Origin: Anthostomella pinea
Lineage: Eukaryota > Ascomycota > Sordariomycetes > Xylariales > Xylariaceae
NCBI GenBank assembly: GCA_963556695.1
Contig: CAUWAG010000010.1
Span: 3,286,001-3,350,000, forward strand
DNA: 64,000 bases
Direction: 5' to 3'
Shown: positions 48,507-61,327 of the stretch, piece after piece
How the letters are laid out: each line of letters begins with the position of its first letter
Numbering within the stretch: position 1 is the first letter of the stretch
Notes under the pieces: model-generated
What the model was told of the DNA's origin: nothing
What the model saw: the letters and a program-made list of their open reading frames with translations, nothing else
Database searches by the model: none
Program-made: the position numbers and the translations under genes

Positions 48507-49259
48507 TGGTCTCTGACCAGGCGAACCACCTACATGAACGCGGTTGCCCTGCTTACATATGTACCAGATGATTTATACTGTCGGTAACTTACATAAGGTA
48601 AGCCTTGTCTGTCCAAGACATGTGCTCCTCGCTGCGCCTCATGGCATTGCGTCACAAGTGCCGGCGCATCTCACCTGCAGCTGGGAAGATAGGGAACAGG
48701 TCTCGAAGAATTCCAAATGGCGGAGGCGGCTATTGAAATAGCGGGCGGATGACTCATCGCATTCCAGGCACGCATGCTGCAACCCCTATTCGATTCGATG
48801 GATGAGGTCAGATGGTGAGAGGTGAACTTCAGGTGTCTTCCAATCCCGTGGCAGCCAAAATGTTTGTCGTTAAGTTATGCCGCAGGGAGGTGGGGCAGGC
48901 AGGGGGGCAGGTTGGCAGAGGGTGTGTCGGAAACCCGCCGATGTGGCTCACGTCGGGCGATACAACCCTCCTTTTTATCACGAGCCTTGATAAGCGAAAG
49001 TATTATACAGTCGAAAACTTCGACCCTCTTATATACTCTTAGCTATATCCGCGCCATCCTTATATTATTTTTTAAAAAATGCTCATTTAAGAGGAGAAGG
49101 AGAAAAGTAAGACTAAGATACTCTCGGCAAAGTGCAGTAGTATAGAGTTAAATCGATAGACGACTTATTTAGGCGGACTGTGTAGTAATGCTCTCCTAGA
49201 CTATGTGGTTTCAAGACAACATTTACTCGAGAACCGCTGTTGCGTGTAGTACTAGTAGA
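48507..49259. other. Intergenic
   Basis: Upstream of the C6 regulator and 3' of the beta-galactosidase. A self-complementary A/T run (ATTTTTTAAAAAAT) lies near 49068-49081. No gene. Confidence 0.4.
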
Positions 49260-52200
49260 TCAAAAGTACTTCAACCTCTCATTACTCCACCCAGGCCTCA
49301 GGTAGTCTGTCTCTGCGCCTGCTAAACATGGATCTAGGCTACTCTCATACGCACTCAGCACGCTGACTCCGATAATCATGCTGGCACCTACTGCGTCCTG
49401 TGCCCATACGTTCAAGCCGATCGTGTTGTTGCCGTGGTAATTAAGGATGCCTGGAAATACTGGGAATTCGATCTGATGTCCGATGTACGGGACGAACTTG
49501 CCGAACTGGATGATGGAACCGTCAGCTTACTGTAGCATCAATGTCGGTGTTGCTTGAAGGAACATGTACTTACCATGTACCCGTTCACGTAAAGCTGAGC
49601 ACGCAGCTTCGAGCCCTCAGGGGCGTTGAGCTCGAAAGCCATGCTCACATCTACGGCCTCGGGCAAATCAAGCGGCATGTTCGTGCGGTAGAACTTTGCT
49701 CCAGCCTCAGTGAGGCCTTGCTCTGGGCTTCCACTTGCCCATGCATTGTCATTGAAGCCTGGGAGATGCCAGCCGAGGCGCTCAGCATGCAGACCGCCTT
49801 CATTGTACGGACCACGAATAGGGTCGATGTTGGCTTCGCCGCCAGCTTTGCCTGCGACCTTCCAGGAGCTGAAAGTCATGTTGGCGCCGGACGGGGAGAG
49901 GAGTGTGGCGTTCAGGATGCCGCGAGGGTTGAGGACGCCGGTCGTTTCGTCGTGGCCCATGTGATCTTGGATAATGAAGAGCATGTTCTCACCCGCCTTG
50001 GTAGCATTGCCGAAGGAGAGAGTGGCGTTCGTCTCAGACAAGCTCGCGTTACCGAGTGTAGAGCCAAGGTATACACCATTCAGCCAAGCACTCCAGCCTG
50101 AGGAGGTTCCGCCAATGACATCGAGGAAGACACCCGTAGCATTACCGCTGAAGCGACCTCGCCAGAGTAAATTCTGAGCGTGGAAGCCGTACTCGTCACC
50201 GTACAACACTGGGAACGTCTGAGGCTGCCAGGGGTTAAGCGTCCTGTTCTTGTTCGCCAGGACCCAGCCTGGGCCGGAGTCGTTGTAATTTTGGAAACGC
50301 TCAGGAAGGCCATCGGCAACTTTCCAGTCGGAAAGACTTGGTACGAGAGCTTGGATGGACTGAATAGTAGTAGCATTCGAAGCAGAAAGTGAGCCGACAA
50401 GACTGCCGTATTTTGTAGGACGAACGGCAACGGGCTTGCCGTTGAACATGATCATATTGCTGCTGTTGACATTCCAGTTACGGTAATTCTCATGACCGAC
50501 AGGAGCAAAGACCTCGATCTCACCAGTGTCGTTATAGTCACCTGTTAGGCAGATCATGCCATTGTCTACGCTTGCTGTTCGGACAAGATACGGCCCTCGG
50601 ACCAGGAGGGTTTCATTGAGCGGTACGTGTGGGTCAGTGGATAGCGTAGGCTGCCAGAAAGTGTATGCTGTAGTGCGATCCATGATGACAGCCTTCACGC
50701 CGTTGTCGAACGTGAGGACGCTCATACCACGATTCTGCATGAAGCTGACGATCAGGCCTTCGCTGGCTGGGTGGAAGGCGACGTTCGCGCAACCGTCACA
50801 GCGGGTAATGGAGCCACGCTTCGCATCCTTGAGGTAGACTTCGCCGCTTTCGCCAGTGGGCACCCAGAAGACGATGATCGGCTTGCCGTTCTGGATAGAG
50901 ACGGTCATAATTTCAGCGGTGGAGTACACGAGTGTCGCGTCCCCAGCCGCGAAGTCAGCAACCAGTATCTTCGCTTGGCGCCCATCCAAGACAATATCTG
51001 GTGCATACTGCGGAACCTCTAATTGACCCAGCGAGGTGGTCATATTGAGTTTGAACGTCAAGTACAAAGTCAGCGTCGTGTTGGTATGCTTCACCACATA
51101 GAAGTGACTGCCCGTATCGACGTTCCGCAGTGCTTGAGAAAAGACGTCGGGGTTGCCAGTGAAGTTTGTAGTGCCATTGCCAGCCTTTTCGACCATCGTG
51201 AGGTCCTTCGCTGCTCGCACGAAGTAGCTGAGGAGCTTGGTCTCGGAGTACTTGTTTGTCAGTAAGCGGCTTTCGGAGATTGGAGCGCTATAATCGTAAC
51301 TGGTGCCCACGGTTGGCATAGGCAGCCCTCCCCAGCTGGTCCCTCCGAAGAGCATGTACAAGTTTTGTCCAGTGACCTTGTTCCCGATGTTGTTGCGGTA
51401 AAATACATTGACCCAGTCTGGGCCAGTCGTATTAATACAGCCACCCTGCGGTCCACCCCACGGATTGTAGCTGCCACCTTGGAACTCGGCCAAGATTGAG
51501 GGCTGCGTAGGCGCTGTCTGCTGGAAATTGGTGTAGTAGTCAAATACGGTGAAGTCAGGTGGGAAGCCGTTCGTGCTCGTGCATTCGTCAGTGTTGCAGC
51601 TCCAGCAACTTGGGTAATTGTCAAGGCCGTATATGTCCGTATCGCCGCCTACATGGTTGACATCGTAGTCAAGCGACCAGCTTTTGCTACCAAGGTTGGG
51701 GTTGTTCGCCAGTGTCGGAATGTTGACACCATTGCTTCTTGCTGCTGCCTCCAGGAGTTCCATGTATGCGATGGCCGTCTCGTTCGGTGTCCGGTCATCA
51801 ACATCAGTCCATTGCTCGCCGTACTCGTTCTCAATCTGGTACAGTATGACGTTCCCACCGTTAGTCGCGGAATGCTCTGCAACCATAGTGGATAGAGAAT
51901 TCCAGTATGGCGTCCACGCTTCTGTGTATCGAGTGTCATTGTTGCGAAGCGTACCGTAGTCTCCAGTCAGAAGCCAGCCCGGAAAGCCACCAGCCGTCGT
52001 TTCAGCATTGATGTACGGTCCAGATCTGACAAGCATGTAGAGCCCGAGCTCCTTGGCGATCTCGAAAATCTGCGTGAAGTCGTGTGCCCCAGTCTCAAAG
52101 TCCAGCTCGCCTGCTGCCGCGCTATGCCAGCCCCAGTGGGCGTAGATGGAGAAGGCGTTGAAGCCGGCTGAGGTCCAATCAGTACTATGTCACCATTAGA

Positions 52201-52443
52201 GCACTTACAAGAGGCCAATATACCAGCCTTGATCTTCTCCATGATGTCTCGCCATAGCTCAGGCACCGGTATCCGCCAGTAGTGAAACTCGCCACTCCAG
52301 AAGAAGAGCCTCTCTCCATTCACTATCAGCGAGTAGTGATCCCATTGCACAATGTCATTAAGCCCGTCGTCATGCAGTGGCCATTGTTGGGCTGCGGCGG
52401 CAAGCAGCTGCCCAGCGAGGAGGAGATGGTGGAAGAGCCTCAT
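49260..52443 (-). CDS. lacA: Secreted beta-galactosidase, GH35
   Basis: Exons 52443-52224, 52167-49574 and 49505-49260 (56- and 68-bp introns) give 1019 residues, as in Aspergillus LacA. A signal peptide ([20 protein letters not shown]) precedes the TIM barrel. Catalytic segments are [13 protein letters not shown] (acid/base Glu) and [16 protein letters not shown] (nucleophile Glu). Beta-rich domains follow, including the jelly-roll segments [19 protein letters not shown] and [20 protein letters not shown]. Many N-x-S/T sites fit secretion. The enzyme removes terminal beta-galactose from oligosaccharides and plant pectic or xyloglucan side chains outside the cell. Intact. Confidence 0.95.
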
Positions 52444-53383
52444 GGCAGCGAGACTTATCTTACTGATAACTGAAGATGAAGAGACTGCAGGAACACACTG
52501 TACCTACATAAGCTTCCCCAGCTTCTCCAGACCGCATGGCGCTCTACGTGCAATATATTAGCCGGCGGGGCCGTGGGCAGGGCCAGGCTGCCAGGGTTGC
52601 AGTCACGAGACGGGAAGACATACTGTCGGGTCGCAGTGGCGAGTAAGAATTTCTCCGGGCCAATATCGACGCTCTACGTACACATTACGCCGGATACTGT
52701 AGTCCGCTCATTGGGGCGCATCTGGAGCAAGCGGAGAGTGGGGAGAAGAAGTAGGGCCGGTTTCCGGACATACGACGGCGGAAGTCATGATCGAGAGGGG
52801 GAATATACTCAGGGATGGTCAAATTTCGCTCCGGGGTAGCTATAATGGCGATCCTTATCTCCGACCCATTTGCCGAGCATACAGTATGCTGAACGCATGG
52901 CTAATTTTAAGATTATCTCCGAAAAGTCTTGGCTACACCACCCCCGGGCGATATTCGATCGACAGCACGTCGCCGGCGACAGTAGCTGGCAGCAACATCA
53001 GCGTCGAGCTGCAAAGGGTACGTGAGCCCGACGGTGGAGAGGTGGTACATGTCGTACGAATTTCTGAAGATTAAAGTAAAGAGTATGACTACAACTGTGG
53101 CCCGCTTGATCCGCTGTTTACTACGCCCTATGGTCAATGAGGAGCCGTTGGAATTGGTCATAGTTTAGTCCCGCGTCTTCTTCCATTCGGTCCCGTGCAA
53201 CTGTATTTGTGCGGGAGTCGGACCTTATGACAAGGCACCAGCTAATGAGTACTACATCAGGCACAGTACTTAAGTGTAGGTTAAGAGGTGCAAGCTGAGC
53301 ATACCCCTCGGCCTTCTGCATCACTCACCCCTTGTCCCGACATCTCGCCCACCCGACTGAAGCCCACAAACTGTCAGCACAAG
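52444..53383. other. Divergent promoter region of lacA and the dehydratase gene
   Basis: No gene is supported; open frames are at most 95 codons. Confidence 0.4.
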
Positions 53384-54476
53384 ATGGGCTCATCATACGC
53401 ACCAGAGCCCCAGAAGCTCTACATAGAAACACCATGCATACCGTCGGCACCCCTGTCGCGAGCCGCAGGATGGTCAGTATCCCTCGCCCACAGCATGGGA
53501 GCCCGAGACTGACACCACACGCCCGCCACGCAGCAACATATTCCTCAAGCTGGAGAACTTGCAGCCCTCGGGATCTTTCAAGTCGCGCGGCGTGGGCTCC
53601 ATGATGCACCGGGCCCTCCTGGCCAAACCAGACGGCAGGGCGCACTTCTACTGTAGCTCGGGCGGCAACGCTGGGCTGGCCTGCGCGACGGCGGCCGCGA
53701 CCCTGGCCCAGTCCTGCACCATAGTCGTGCCGACCCTCACAGCCGCCCACATGATCGCCAAGATGCGACTGCTGGGCGCCACCGTCGAACAGGTGGGTGA
53801 GAACTGGTCCTTCGCGGACAAGTATCTGCGGGAGGAACTCCTGGCACGTGATACCGAGCACGGGGTCTACGTGCCTCCTTTCGACCACCCCCACGTGTGG
53901 GAGGGCGCGTCAACGATCGTGGACGAGCTCGTGACGCAGACGCGGGGGCTGATGGCAGGGGGAGCTGCGAAGGTCGACGGCATCATTTGTAACTGCGGCG
54001 GCGGCGGGCTGCTAAACGGGATCATGGAGGGCGTCGGGAAGAACTTCCGGGGCTCCAAGCCGACAGTGCTCGCCGTCGAGACGGTCGGCGCGGACAGCCT
54101 GGACGCCAGCGTCAGGGCCGGCGAGCTCGTCACCCTGCCGGCCATCACGAGCATCGCCACCAGCCTGGGCGCGCCGCGCGTCTCGGCCAAGACGTTCGAG
54201 TGGACCCGGGAGAAGCACCTGCTCAACACCGTGGTGACCGACGCCGAGGCCGTGATGGGGTGCGTCAAGCTGGCCAATGACGCGCGCATGCTCGTCGAGG
54301 CTTCTTGCGGCGCCACCATCGCACCTGTCTACAACGGCGGTCTGAGAAAAGCGATGGGAGAGGGGTTAAGTGACGAGGAATGGAGCCGGAAGAATGTCGT
54401 CGCCATCGTGTGTGGCGGAACCGATGTCACGCTTCAGATATTGAGAGACTATCAGAAGAAGTTTGGTGTTGAGTGA
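53384..54476 (+). CDS. L-serine/threonine dehydratase, PLP-dependent
   Basis: Exons 53384-53472 and 53534-54476 (61-bp intron, phase 2) give 343 residues, the size of catabolic serine dehydratases (yeast Cha1, mammalian SDS). The PLP lysine lies in LQPSGSFKSRGVGS, the phosphate and substrate loops are CSSGGNAGLACA and CNCGGGGLLNG, and the C-terminus has VEASCGATIAPVYNGG and IVCGGTDVTLQIL. The enzyme deaminates serine or threonine to pyruvate or 2-oxobutyrate in the cytosol. No regulatory ACT domain is present, so it is the catabolic type. A related family, phenylserine or aspartate racemase-like enzymes, is less likely given length and motifs. Confidence 0.9.
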
Positions 54477-55874
54477 GTGGATATAGGGGGGCGGACCCCC
54501 ATGGCTTGTATCATGAGATGGAGCATCATATCTTCGAACACCCAATCATATTTAATATCGTAGGCTGTCTCGTTGGCCCCGTTTGAACTCCGCCATCCTC
54601 GAATTGTTTCAATTATGCTTACCCGAACTATGGGTGCACATATATCTCCTCAGTCTATTGCTTCGACTCAATCTCACGTCAATGGCCTTCGCCTGATTTT
54701 CCCGAGACAATACAAACCCAGCCAGCACCTATCGAACGCCTCCAAGCACACTGATGTTTTGGAATACAGCCTCCTATCATTCCCAATCCCTAGTTGCACC
54801 CGGGCAACGGTATATACCCCAACTGTGACTGCCGAACACATCAGCCTCCTGGACCACCATCACGCGCCACCACGGGAACAACACAGAAAATCTACCATGT
54901 AGCAGCATCACGACCACCAATGAGGATATTCTTCCTTTTATCGAGCACAGCTTCATCCGCATAACCAGCCCCTCGAGACGTCCCCAGCACATACCTGTAG
55001 GACACAGAGGTGGACGCACTCAAACGAGTGCCCGCAGGCGATAGCCTTCTCGCAGGCCCTGCTGGTTCAGCTTCCGCTGCTCGACGCCCACGGGCACGGC
55101 GGAGACGCCGATGGCCAGGGCGGCGGCAAAAGGCGCGATTGTGCGGAACTTTTTCCCATCGGGGTATGTGTGGAGAGAAGGAGGATAAGGTAGGCCTGTT
55201 GAGGTAGGTACTGTGTTGGCGGCGTGGACTAACCCTAACCCTAACCCTCGCCGGCATTTCTAATTCAGCTTGGAGCACGGAGATACTCTGTGATTCGACC
55301 TACCTAGGTACTCTAATGATTTTCTGAACCATGTCTGACTGACTGCAATCACATCACTGTAGAAGGTTTACTTCATCGGACATTTGAATTCTGATGAGTC
55401 AATTGACGCGTTGGGTTGTAAATTCGGTAAGAGCACTCTTGATGCACGTGACCGGGCCCGTCCTTATTGAATAATTCCATGCAAGACAGTGCCCCGAAAG
55501 TTTATGCCCACTATATTTCGCATACCTAAATCCAATACACCCAACTCGCTTATTCCTCCCTACCTTACCTTGCTTCCCGACTCCCACCCCCTTTCCACAC
55601 CGAGTGACTCAGAATATTATCATTCTACCATCTCATCAGAGAAACGTGGTGAGACGAGAGCCAAGACCAAGCACTCAATCAAAAAAGGCATCATCAGTCC
55701 GGTCGCACATCCTTGCCTGCCCGCCAAAGGAGGCTCAACTCAAATTGAAGAAGCATCCGAAGCCCAAAGTAGAAAAGCAAATCAGCAGTAGCAAAAGCTC
55801 CTGCTGGGATCCCGAGTGCGCGAGGAGGGGAAATCAGAGTACAGAAAGAACGACAGACAGAAGCAGGGGAAACC
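54477..55874. other. Intergenic with a telomere-type repeat
   Basis: It holds the 3' flank of the dehydratase gene and the upstream region of FAP7. A minus open stretch ending at 55020 (KKFRTIAPFAAALAIG, VPVGVEQRKLNQQG) looks protein-like but lacks a start I can place. Confidence 0.35.
55229..55248. repeat. Interstitial telomeric repeat, about 3.3 units of CCCTAA
   Basis: The run reads CTAACCCTAACCCTAACCCT, the fungal telomere repeat TTAGGG on the other strand. It lies 626 bp upstream of FAP7. Such telo-boxes bind Tbf1/TRF-like factors in promoters, or mark old repair events. Confidence 0.8.
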
Positions 55875-56914
55875 ATGCGCTCCAATCCCAACATCGTCGT
55901 CACGGGCACGCCCGGCGTCGGCAAGACGACGCACTGCGAGGCACTGGCCGAGCGCACGGGGCTGAGGCACGTGTCGGTCAACCAGGTCGTCAAGGATCGC
56001 GGCTGCCACGAGGAGTGGGACGAGGAGTACTTGAGCTGGATCGTGGATGAGGATAAGGTGAGTCTTTTTTCCTTTTTTTCTCCTTCGGAAGGGCTGTTTC
56101 TGGTGTGGTTCGGGAGGGAGAGGGGTCAGGACTAAGGACGGGCGAATTGGGAGGAATCGGGACGGGAGACGATGAGTTTGCGCATCAGGGACCATCCAGA
56201 AAGGTATCGCTGTGGGATCTGGCCTTACCTGGCTCTCCTTTCCGTACCTCGGTGCTAGGAACTACAAAAGAAGGACCTATCAGCAGAGACATCATTACGA
56301 GGTCACTATATTGTGAGGACTCGGCTGACATATGTCCCGTGCAACAGCTGCTCGACGCTCTAGAGGAGGAGGTCAAGGCTGGTGGTTGCATCATCGACTG
56401 GCACGCGTGCGACCTGTTCCCGGAGCGCTGGATCGACCTCGTGGTCGTACTGAGGGTGGACTCGAGCACGCTGTACGATCGGTTGTCTGCGAGGTAAGTG
56501 TGTCCTACAAGTACCAAACCTAGTCCCAAATCCAACGCCCTGTGCACTACTATCGCCGCATCTTGTTCCGCTTTCCTCCTCCGGATGCACGAAGAGGATG
56601 GCCAGGCCCGAAGAATCGAGTTTCCTCTCCATCCTGCATGGGATAGCACAAAAAGCGCTTTACTAACATCCAAACACAGAAAATACCCCGAGGCGAAGCT
56701 GCAGGAGAACCTCGACTCGGAGATCATGGAGGTGCTGCTGCAGGAGGCGCGCGAATCGTACGCTGAGGAGATCGTCGTTGAGCTGACCAGCAACACGACC
56801 GACGAGATGGAGAGCAACGTCGACCGCATCGAGGCGTGGGTCAAGCAGTGGAAGGAGAACACCCGTCCTGAGGGTGGCAAGGATGGCGATGGTAACGGTA
56901 CTGGGGAGGCGTAG
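55875..56914 (+). CDS. FAP7: Adenylate kinase isoenzyme 6 homologue Fap7
   Basis: Exons 55875-56057, 56348-56493 and 56680-56914 (introns 290 and 186 bp; the second has a TACTAAC branch) give 187 residues. The P-loop VTGTPGVGKTTHCEAL is followed by HVSVNQVVKDRGCHEEWDEE, IIDWHACDLFPERWIDLVVV and the lid region LSARKYPEAKLQENLDSEIM, all typical of AK6/hCINAP. The C-terminal tail is Gly/Asp-rich. It is an atypical ATPase needed with Rps14 for late 20S pre-rRNA cleavage in 40S maturation. Intact. The first intron is long for this window. Confidence 0.94.
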
Positions 56915-57586
56915 TGCTATGATTTGCGGTGCTTCTATCAATCTAAGCTGCGATAGGGGGCTAGAAAGCATGGAAAGGGATGGCGTAGCCCCTTTTTTGC
57001 ATGAAGACTACGGCATCAGGCATGAGAAATGGAAACGCCGGATTGATACCCATAAGACTGAACCGTCCTTGAACGTGCATATGCCACTTTGACAATCACT
57101 GCCGGGCTGGAGTTTATCTGCCAACGTGGCTTGCTGCCCAGAGTCTGACTCCAGAATCAATCCATGGACCGATTGCCTGCACATTCGGGGTGTCTTCCCG
57201 GGTAGGCTGGCTCCCACTGGCCTGACAGCCTGGCACCTGGTAGTGGATCTCCACTGTAGTTCAGCGGCTTTCTATCGGGCGCCAAGAGAGACGGGACCCT
57301 CTCAAAATCCGACCTCGCACGACGACTGCAGATTCGCCGGATGTGTCACTGACTGCTCGCCGTTTGGATCATGAGAAACGCATCATAAGAACTCACTACC
57401 GTCACTTCGCAGTGTGGACACTCGAAGACCATAAAGAGCAAAGGCGTCGACAACCACCATCATCAGCCCACCGCCATCATTCCCTCCCTCTGTCATTCAC
57501 ACCCCCAAACGACCCTCAAAAACTATCACTCATCAACCACGACCAACAACAAAAGAGCAAGACAAGAACAGCAAAAACAAAACGAA
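56915..57586. other. Intergenic
   Basis: It lies between FAP7 and HAM1, and the last 120 bp before 57587 are CA-rich like a leader. No gene. Confidence 0.4.
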
Positions 57587-58757
57587 ATGGCAGCAGCCCG
57601 CCCCGTCCTCAACTTCATAACCGGCAACGCCAACAAGCTAGCCGAGGTCAAGGCCATCCTCGAGGTCGCCGGCATCACGGTGCAGAACCAGGCGCTGGAC
57701 CTGCCCGAGATCCAGGGCACTTTGGAAGAAGTCACGCTGGAGAAGTGCCGCGTGGCCGCCGACCGCGTCGGCGGGCCCGTGCTCGTCGAGGACACCTGTC
57801 TTTGCTTCGATGCGCTGGCGGGGCTGCCGGGGCCTTATATGTGAGTTTTTCTTTTCTTGCTCTTGTCTTGTTCACTTCCGTGTTTGAGTCTGGATCGGGG
57901 TTTGATCTTGTGAGGGATGGGTTGGATAGGGGTCTGTGAGAAGAAGATGGATCCGATCGATGAGACGGGATGACAAGTCTTGAGACGGATCGGGAAAACA
58001 AAAAGACACGCAGCTCCAAGACATAAGCACAACTGACCACACGCGAAAACAGCAAGTGGTTCATGCAATCCATCGGCCACACGGGCCTCAACAACATGCT
58101 AGTCGCCTACGACGACAAGTCGGCCCAGGCCGTCGCCACCTTTGGCTTCTCGCAGGGGCCGGGCCACGAGCCGCTGCTGTTCCAGGGGCGGACGCACGTA
58201 TGTCATCCATCCACGCTCCTTTCCCCTTTCTTTCTTCCCCTTTCATAGTCCCCCTTCCCTAGCCCAGTCTGTGTGTTCTCTCACTGTTGTTCAAGCTGCT
58301 TGTGAAAGGTTAGGTACGTAGAGAGCTCGTGGCTGATATAGATGTGTCGAACAGGGCAAGATAGTCCCAGCAAGGGGCCCGACGAATTTCGGTATGTCTG
58401 GTGTGCTCCTAGTCCACATGGTACTTAGTCCATGTCTATACAAAACGACAATTGGCACAACGTGTGGACTGTTCACGAGTCTCGTATGCAGACTGACTGA
58501 TCATCCAGGCTGGGACCCCATCTTCGAGTACGAAGGCCAGACGTAAGTGACCCCCTTCCCAAATTCGAACCCCCTCACATACATTCCCCCCTTTAATCGT
58601 GTCCGACCCCTCGCCACCGCCAAAATGAGCTGACAAGAGCATGTGGCCGTAAAGATACGCCGAGATGGACAAGGTAGAGAAGAACAAGATCTCGCACCGC
58701 TTCAAGGCCCTCGAGAAGCTACGGGCCTGGATCGAGGGCGGAGGCATGAAGGCATGA
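57587..58757 (+). CDS. HAM1: Inosine triphosphate pyrophosphatase
   Basis: Five exons, 57587-57840, 58053-58197, 58355-58391, 58509-58542 and 58655-58757, give 190 residues, the usual ITPase length. Motifs in order: [16 protein letters not shown] (substrate loop), [71 protein letters not shown] and [14 protein letters not shown]. The enzyme hydrolyses ITP, dITP and XTP to monophosphates, cleansing the nucleotide pool in the cytosol. Two internal exons are only 37 and 34 nt, in a part with unusually dense introns. Intact. Confidence 0.95.
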
Positions 58758-59168
58758 TGACTCAAGCACGAGAAGAGCATGGCAAATACACCGAGCACAC
58801 AAAGAATACCTTAGAGTAGTGTGAATGCATACGCTTTTCTCGTAGTGGCGGGTATATCAACCGAACCAGCCCCCTTGCATCATACATAGGCACATACAAT
58901 GAAGAAGCAACGCCCATCATGCGGCGAAAATGCAGTCAAGATCCCGTAAACCATCGCGATGCCGTCAATGAGCCATGGCCAGTGACAGATGTGCCGAAAC
59001 AACACAGCCTTGTGCGATCGCCTCCAGAGTCAGGAGAGCTACCTTAGCCAGCCCTCCGACGAGTAGCCCCCGCCCGTCCCTGTATCTCCCAGAACGCCTG
59101 TATGCAGACACAATCAATGCTCGCCGTGCGAAGAGTCCCATTCAGTCTCTGACAGGAGACTACCTGCG
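58758..59168. other. Convergent 3' flanks of HAM1 and the C78 peptidase gene
   Basis: Nothing recognisable besides presumed 3' UTRs. Confidence 0.4.
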
Positions 59169-61327
59169 TCATGGCAACTCTACCGGCTTCAATCTAGACA
59201 CGGGTCAAATTAGCAAACACCAACACCAACAGCAGCAGCCACCACAGCCGCCCTAAGTAGAAACATACACACCTAAGAACCTCAAACTCGTTATACTTCT
59301 TCAAGTACTTGTTGCCCCGCCGGTACAGCTTCAGCGCCGTGTCCGGACTGCGGTGCTGGAACCGGCGTCCGACGTAGCGCGTGATGCCCACGGGGTCGTG
59401 GAACATGGGGTCGAAGACCAGCAGCTCTATCGCGCCGCCGTGTCGCTTCTCGAGGCCGACAATGGTCAAGGAGTGGCCTACGTATCATCAGTAACTGCAC
59501 GTCCGCTTCGGATAACAGGGGAGACCGCAAGAGATAGACGAGACAGGATGACTCGAGATATAAGTTTGCCCCACTCACCGCGATGCTGGAAGTAGATGGG
59601 CGGCAAAGACGTGCGGCGCACCTTGGCCTGCGGGTCGTAGCGGCGGGACTCGAAGTACCTCTCCACGGAAGCGAGGAGCTCGGCCTCCGCATCGGACGGC
59701 TTGTCGCACTTGAAGCCCTGAGCCTCGCATCTATGCAACAGAATCAGTGAGTGGTCTTTCCTTGTATGAGCTTCAGTCAGCCGGTAGACTTACGGTATCT
59801 GGAGGCTGAGGAACATAGCTTGCGCCTATGAAAGTAGTGTGAGTGATCATTTCTGCCACGTCGTCGTGATAATAGTGATATATAGCGAGACACTTACCTC
59901 GGGCGTCCCGATGTACTTGCGCGTGCCCTTCACCCCGCCTGTCTCGACTCTGCCCTGCGCGCATATGCCCATGTCCCACGCATTCTCGATGTAGTCCTGT
60001 ATGCGGAATATGCTGGGTATCTTGCCGCGAAATACCTCGGCGCCAGGCGCACTAGCCCCGACGACATAGGATGAAAGCATCTGAATATTACGATAGCCGC
60101 AAAAGCCGCCTGAAATATGGTCAGTTATCGGCATCTCACGTCAGGGATCATCATCTCCGAAGCCATTATTACCCTCTCTACGCAGCTTTGAGATATGCTG
60201 CACGGTTGGATGGCAGAGGTATGCATACTGCGTCGTCGAGTTCTGCTCCAGGAGCTGCTCGAGAACCGATATGACACCTAGGAAAGGGTGAGCTGTCTAA
60301 TGTGGCCGTTGTTGGACGAACCCCATCTGGTGGGTAGCACATACCCTCTGCGCTCACGTAACGACCTTTCCTGAGCATGGACACCAGCCAGTCGGGCATC
60401 TTATTCTCGTGAGCGTACTTGCCCAGCTCTGATTTCTAGGCCTTCTGTCAGCACATTTGCCAGGCCAGAAAGTGGCACCACATGATAATATGAATTGAAG
60501 GACTCAGGAGACTTACACCAAGTCTCTTCCGCGGCGGGGATTCCCCATCAGCCTCATACGCCCCATCCTTCCTCGTCCGCGCCGCCTTTCTCGAGCCGGG
60601 CATATGCAGTATCTGCTTCCAGCTCTCGATGCTCTTTGCTTGACTGGCACTGCCGTTACCGCCGTTTGCGCCGCTGCGTGGCTCGTCGTCCGCTCGCTCA
60701 TAGCCGCTGCCCGCAGCCACATTCCCACTATTCACGTACGGCGAGCGATACCCATTAGACGCAGCCTCTGAGTCCCGCGCCGTGGCACCGCCGTGGCTAT
60801 GGCGCTCTCGCCACGCTGACGTTGATGCGGCCTCTGGGTCCGGCTCCTCGGCGGCGTGGAACTCGATGTGTTCGTCGAGCTCGGCGAGCGTGATGATCTC
60901 CTCGCAGGCGTCGATGGGGCACACGGCGAACTGGCCCTCGCCCTCGCTGCTCATGTCCGGGTCGCCGCCATCGGCTAATATGGCGTCCGCCTCCTTGCCG
61001 GCGATTTTGCTGGGGGCCGGCGAGTTCTCGTCGCCGCCAGCGACGAAGGGGGAGTCGCCTTCTTCATGTTCCGTCTCCATGTGCTGCATCGAGGTGTGAG
61101 AAAGGGAAGTTGATTGCTTATTCAGATAGGTGGCGGAGGCAGATATAAGGGACATGGTGAGGCAGGCATGTGCGGAGCTCTTCCCTGCAGCCCGTGTAGA
61201 TGGGTGGGTGTATATGGGCAGGCACGCAAAAAGGGGCGCAGAGGAGGCAGGCGCGACTTACAAGCAGAATGGCATACTCGTTCTCGGCTTGGTAACCGCA
61301 GAACGGGCAGGGCATAATACCGGTCAT
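59169..61327 (-). CDS. Peptidase C78 family protein with C2H2 finger (ZUP1/Mug105-like)
   Basis: Nine exons: 61327-61262, 61083-60517, 60435-60345, 60277-60173, 60109-59898, 59825-59794, 59730-59579, 59477-59273 and 59193-59169. All are in phase and give 484 residues. The first junction builds a zinc finger CPFCGYQ...HMETEH. A second Cys/His pair sits in CPIDACEEI...HIEFH, then a disordered Ser/Gly region. The peptidase domain follows: EGGFCGYRNIQMLSSYVVG (catalytic Cys), YFQHRGHSLTIVGLE (His) and LLVFDPMFHDP (Asp). The family includes UFM1 proteases and the K63-specific deubiquitinase ZUP1. With N-terminal fingers and in a fungus, a deubiquitinase role is more likely. The last exon (8 codons) is the least certain. 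Confidence 0.85.

Noticed and set aside
55020..55190. Minus-strand protein-like stretch ending KKFRTIAPFAAALAIG...
   Set aside because: It looks coding but has no ATG or convincing upstream exon, so I did not make it a gene.
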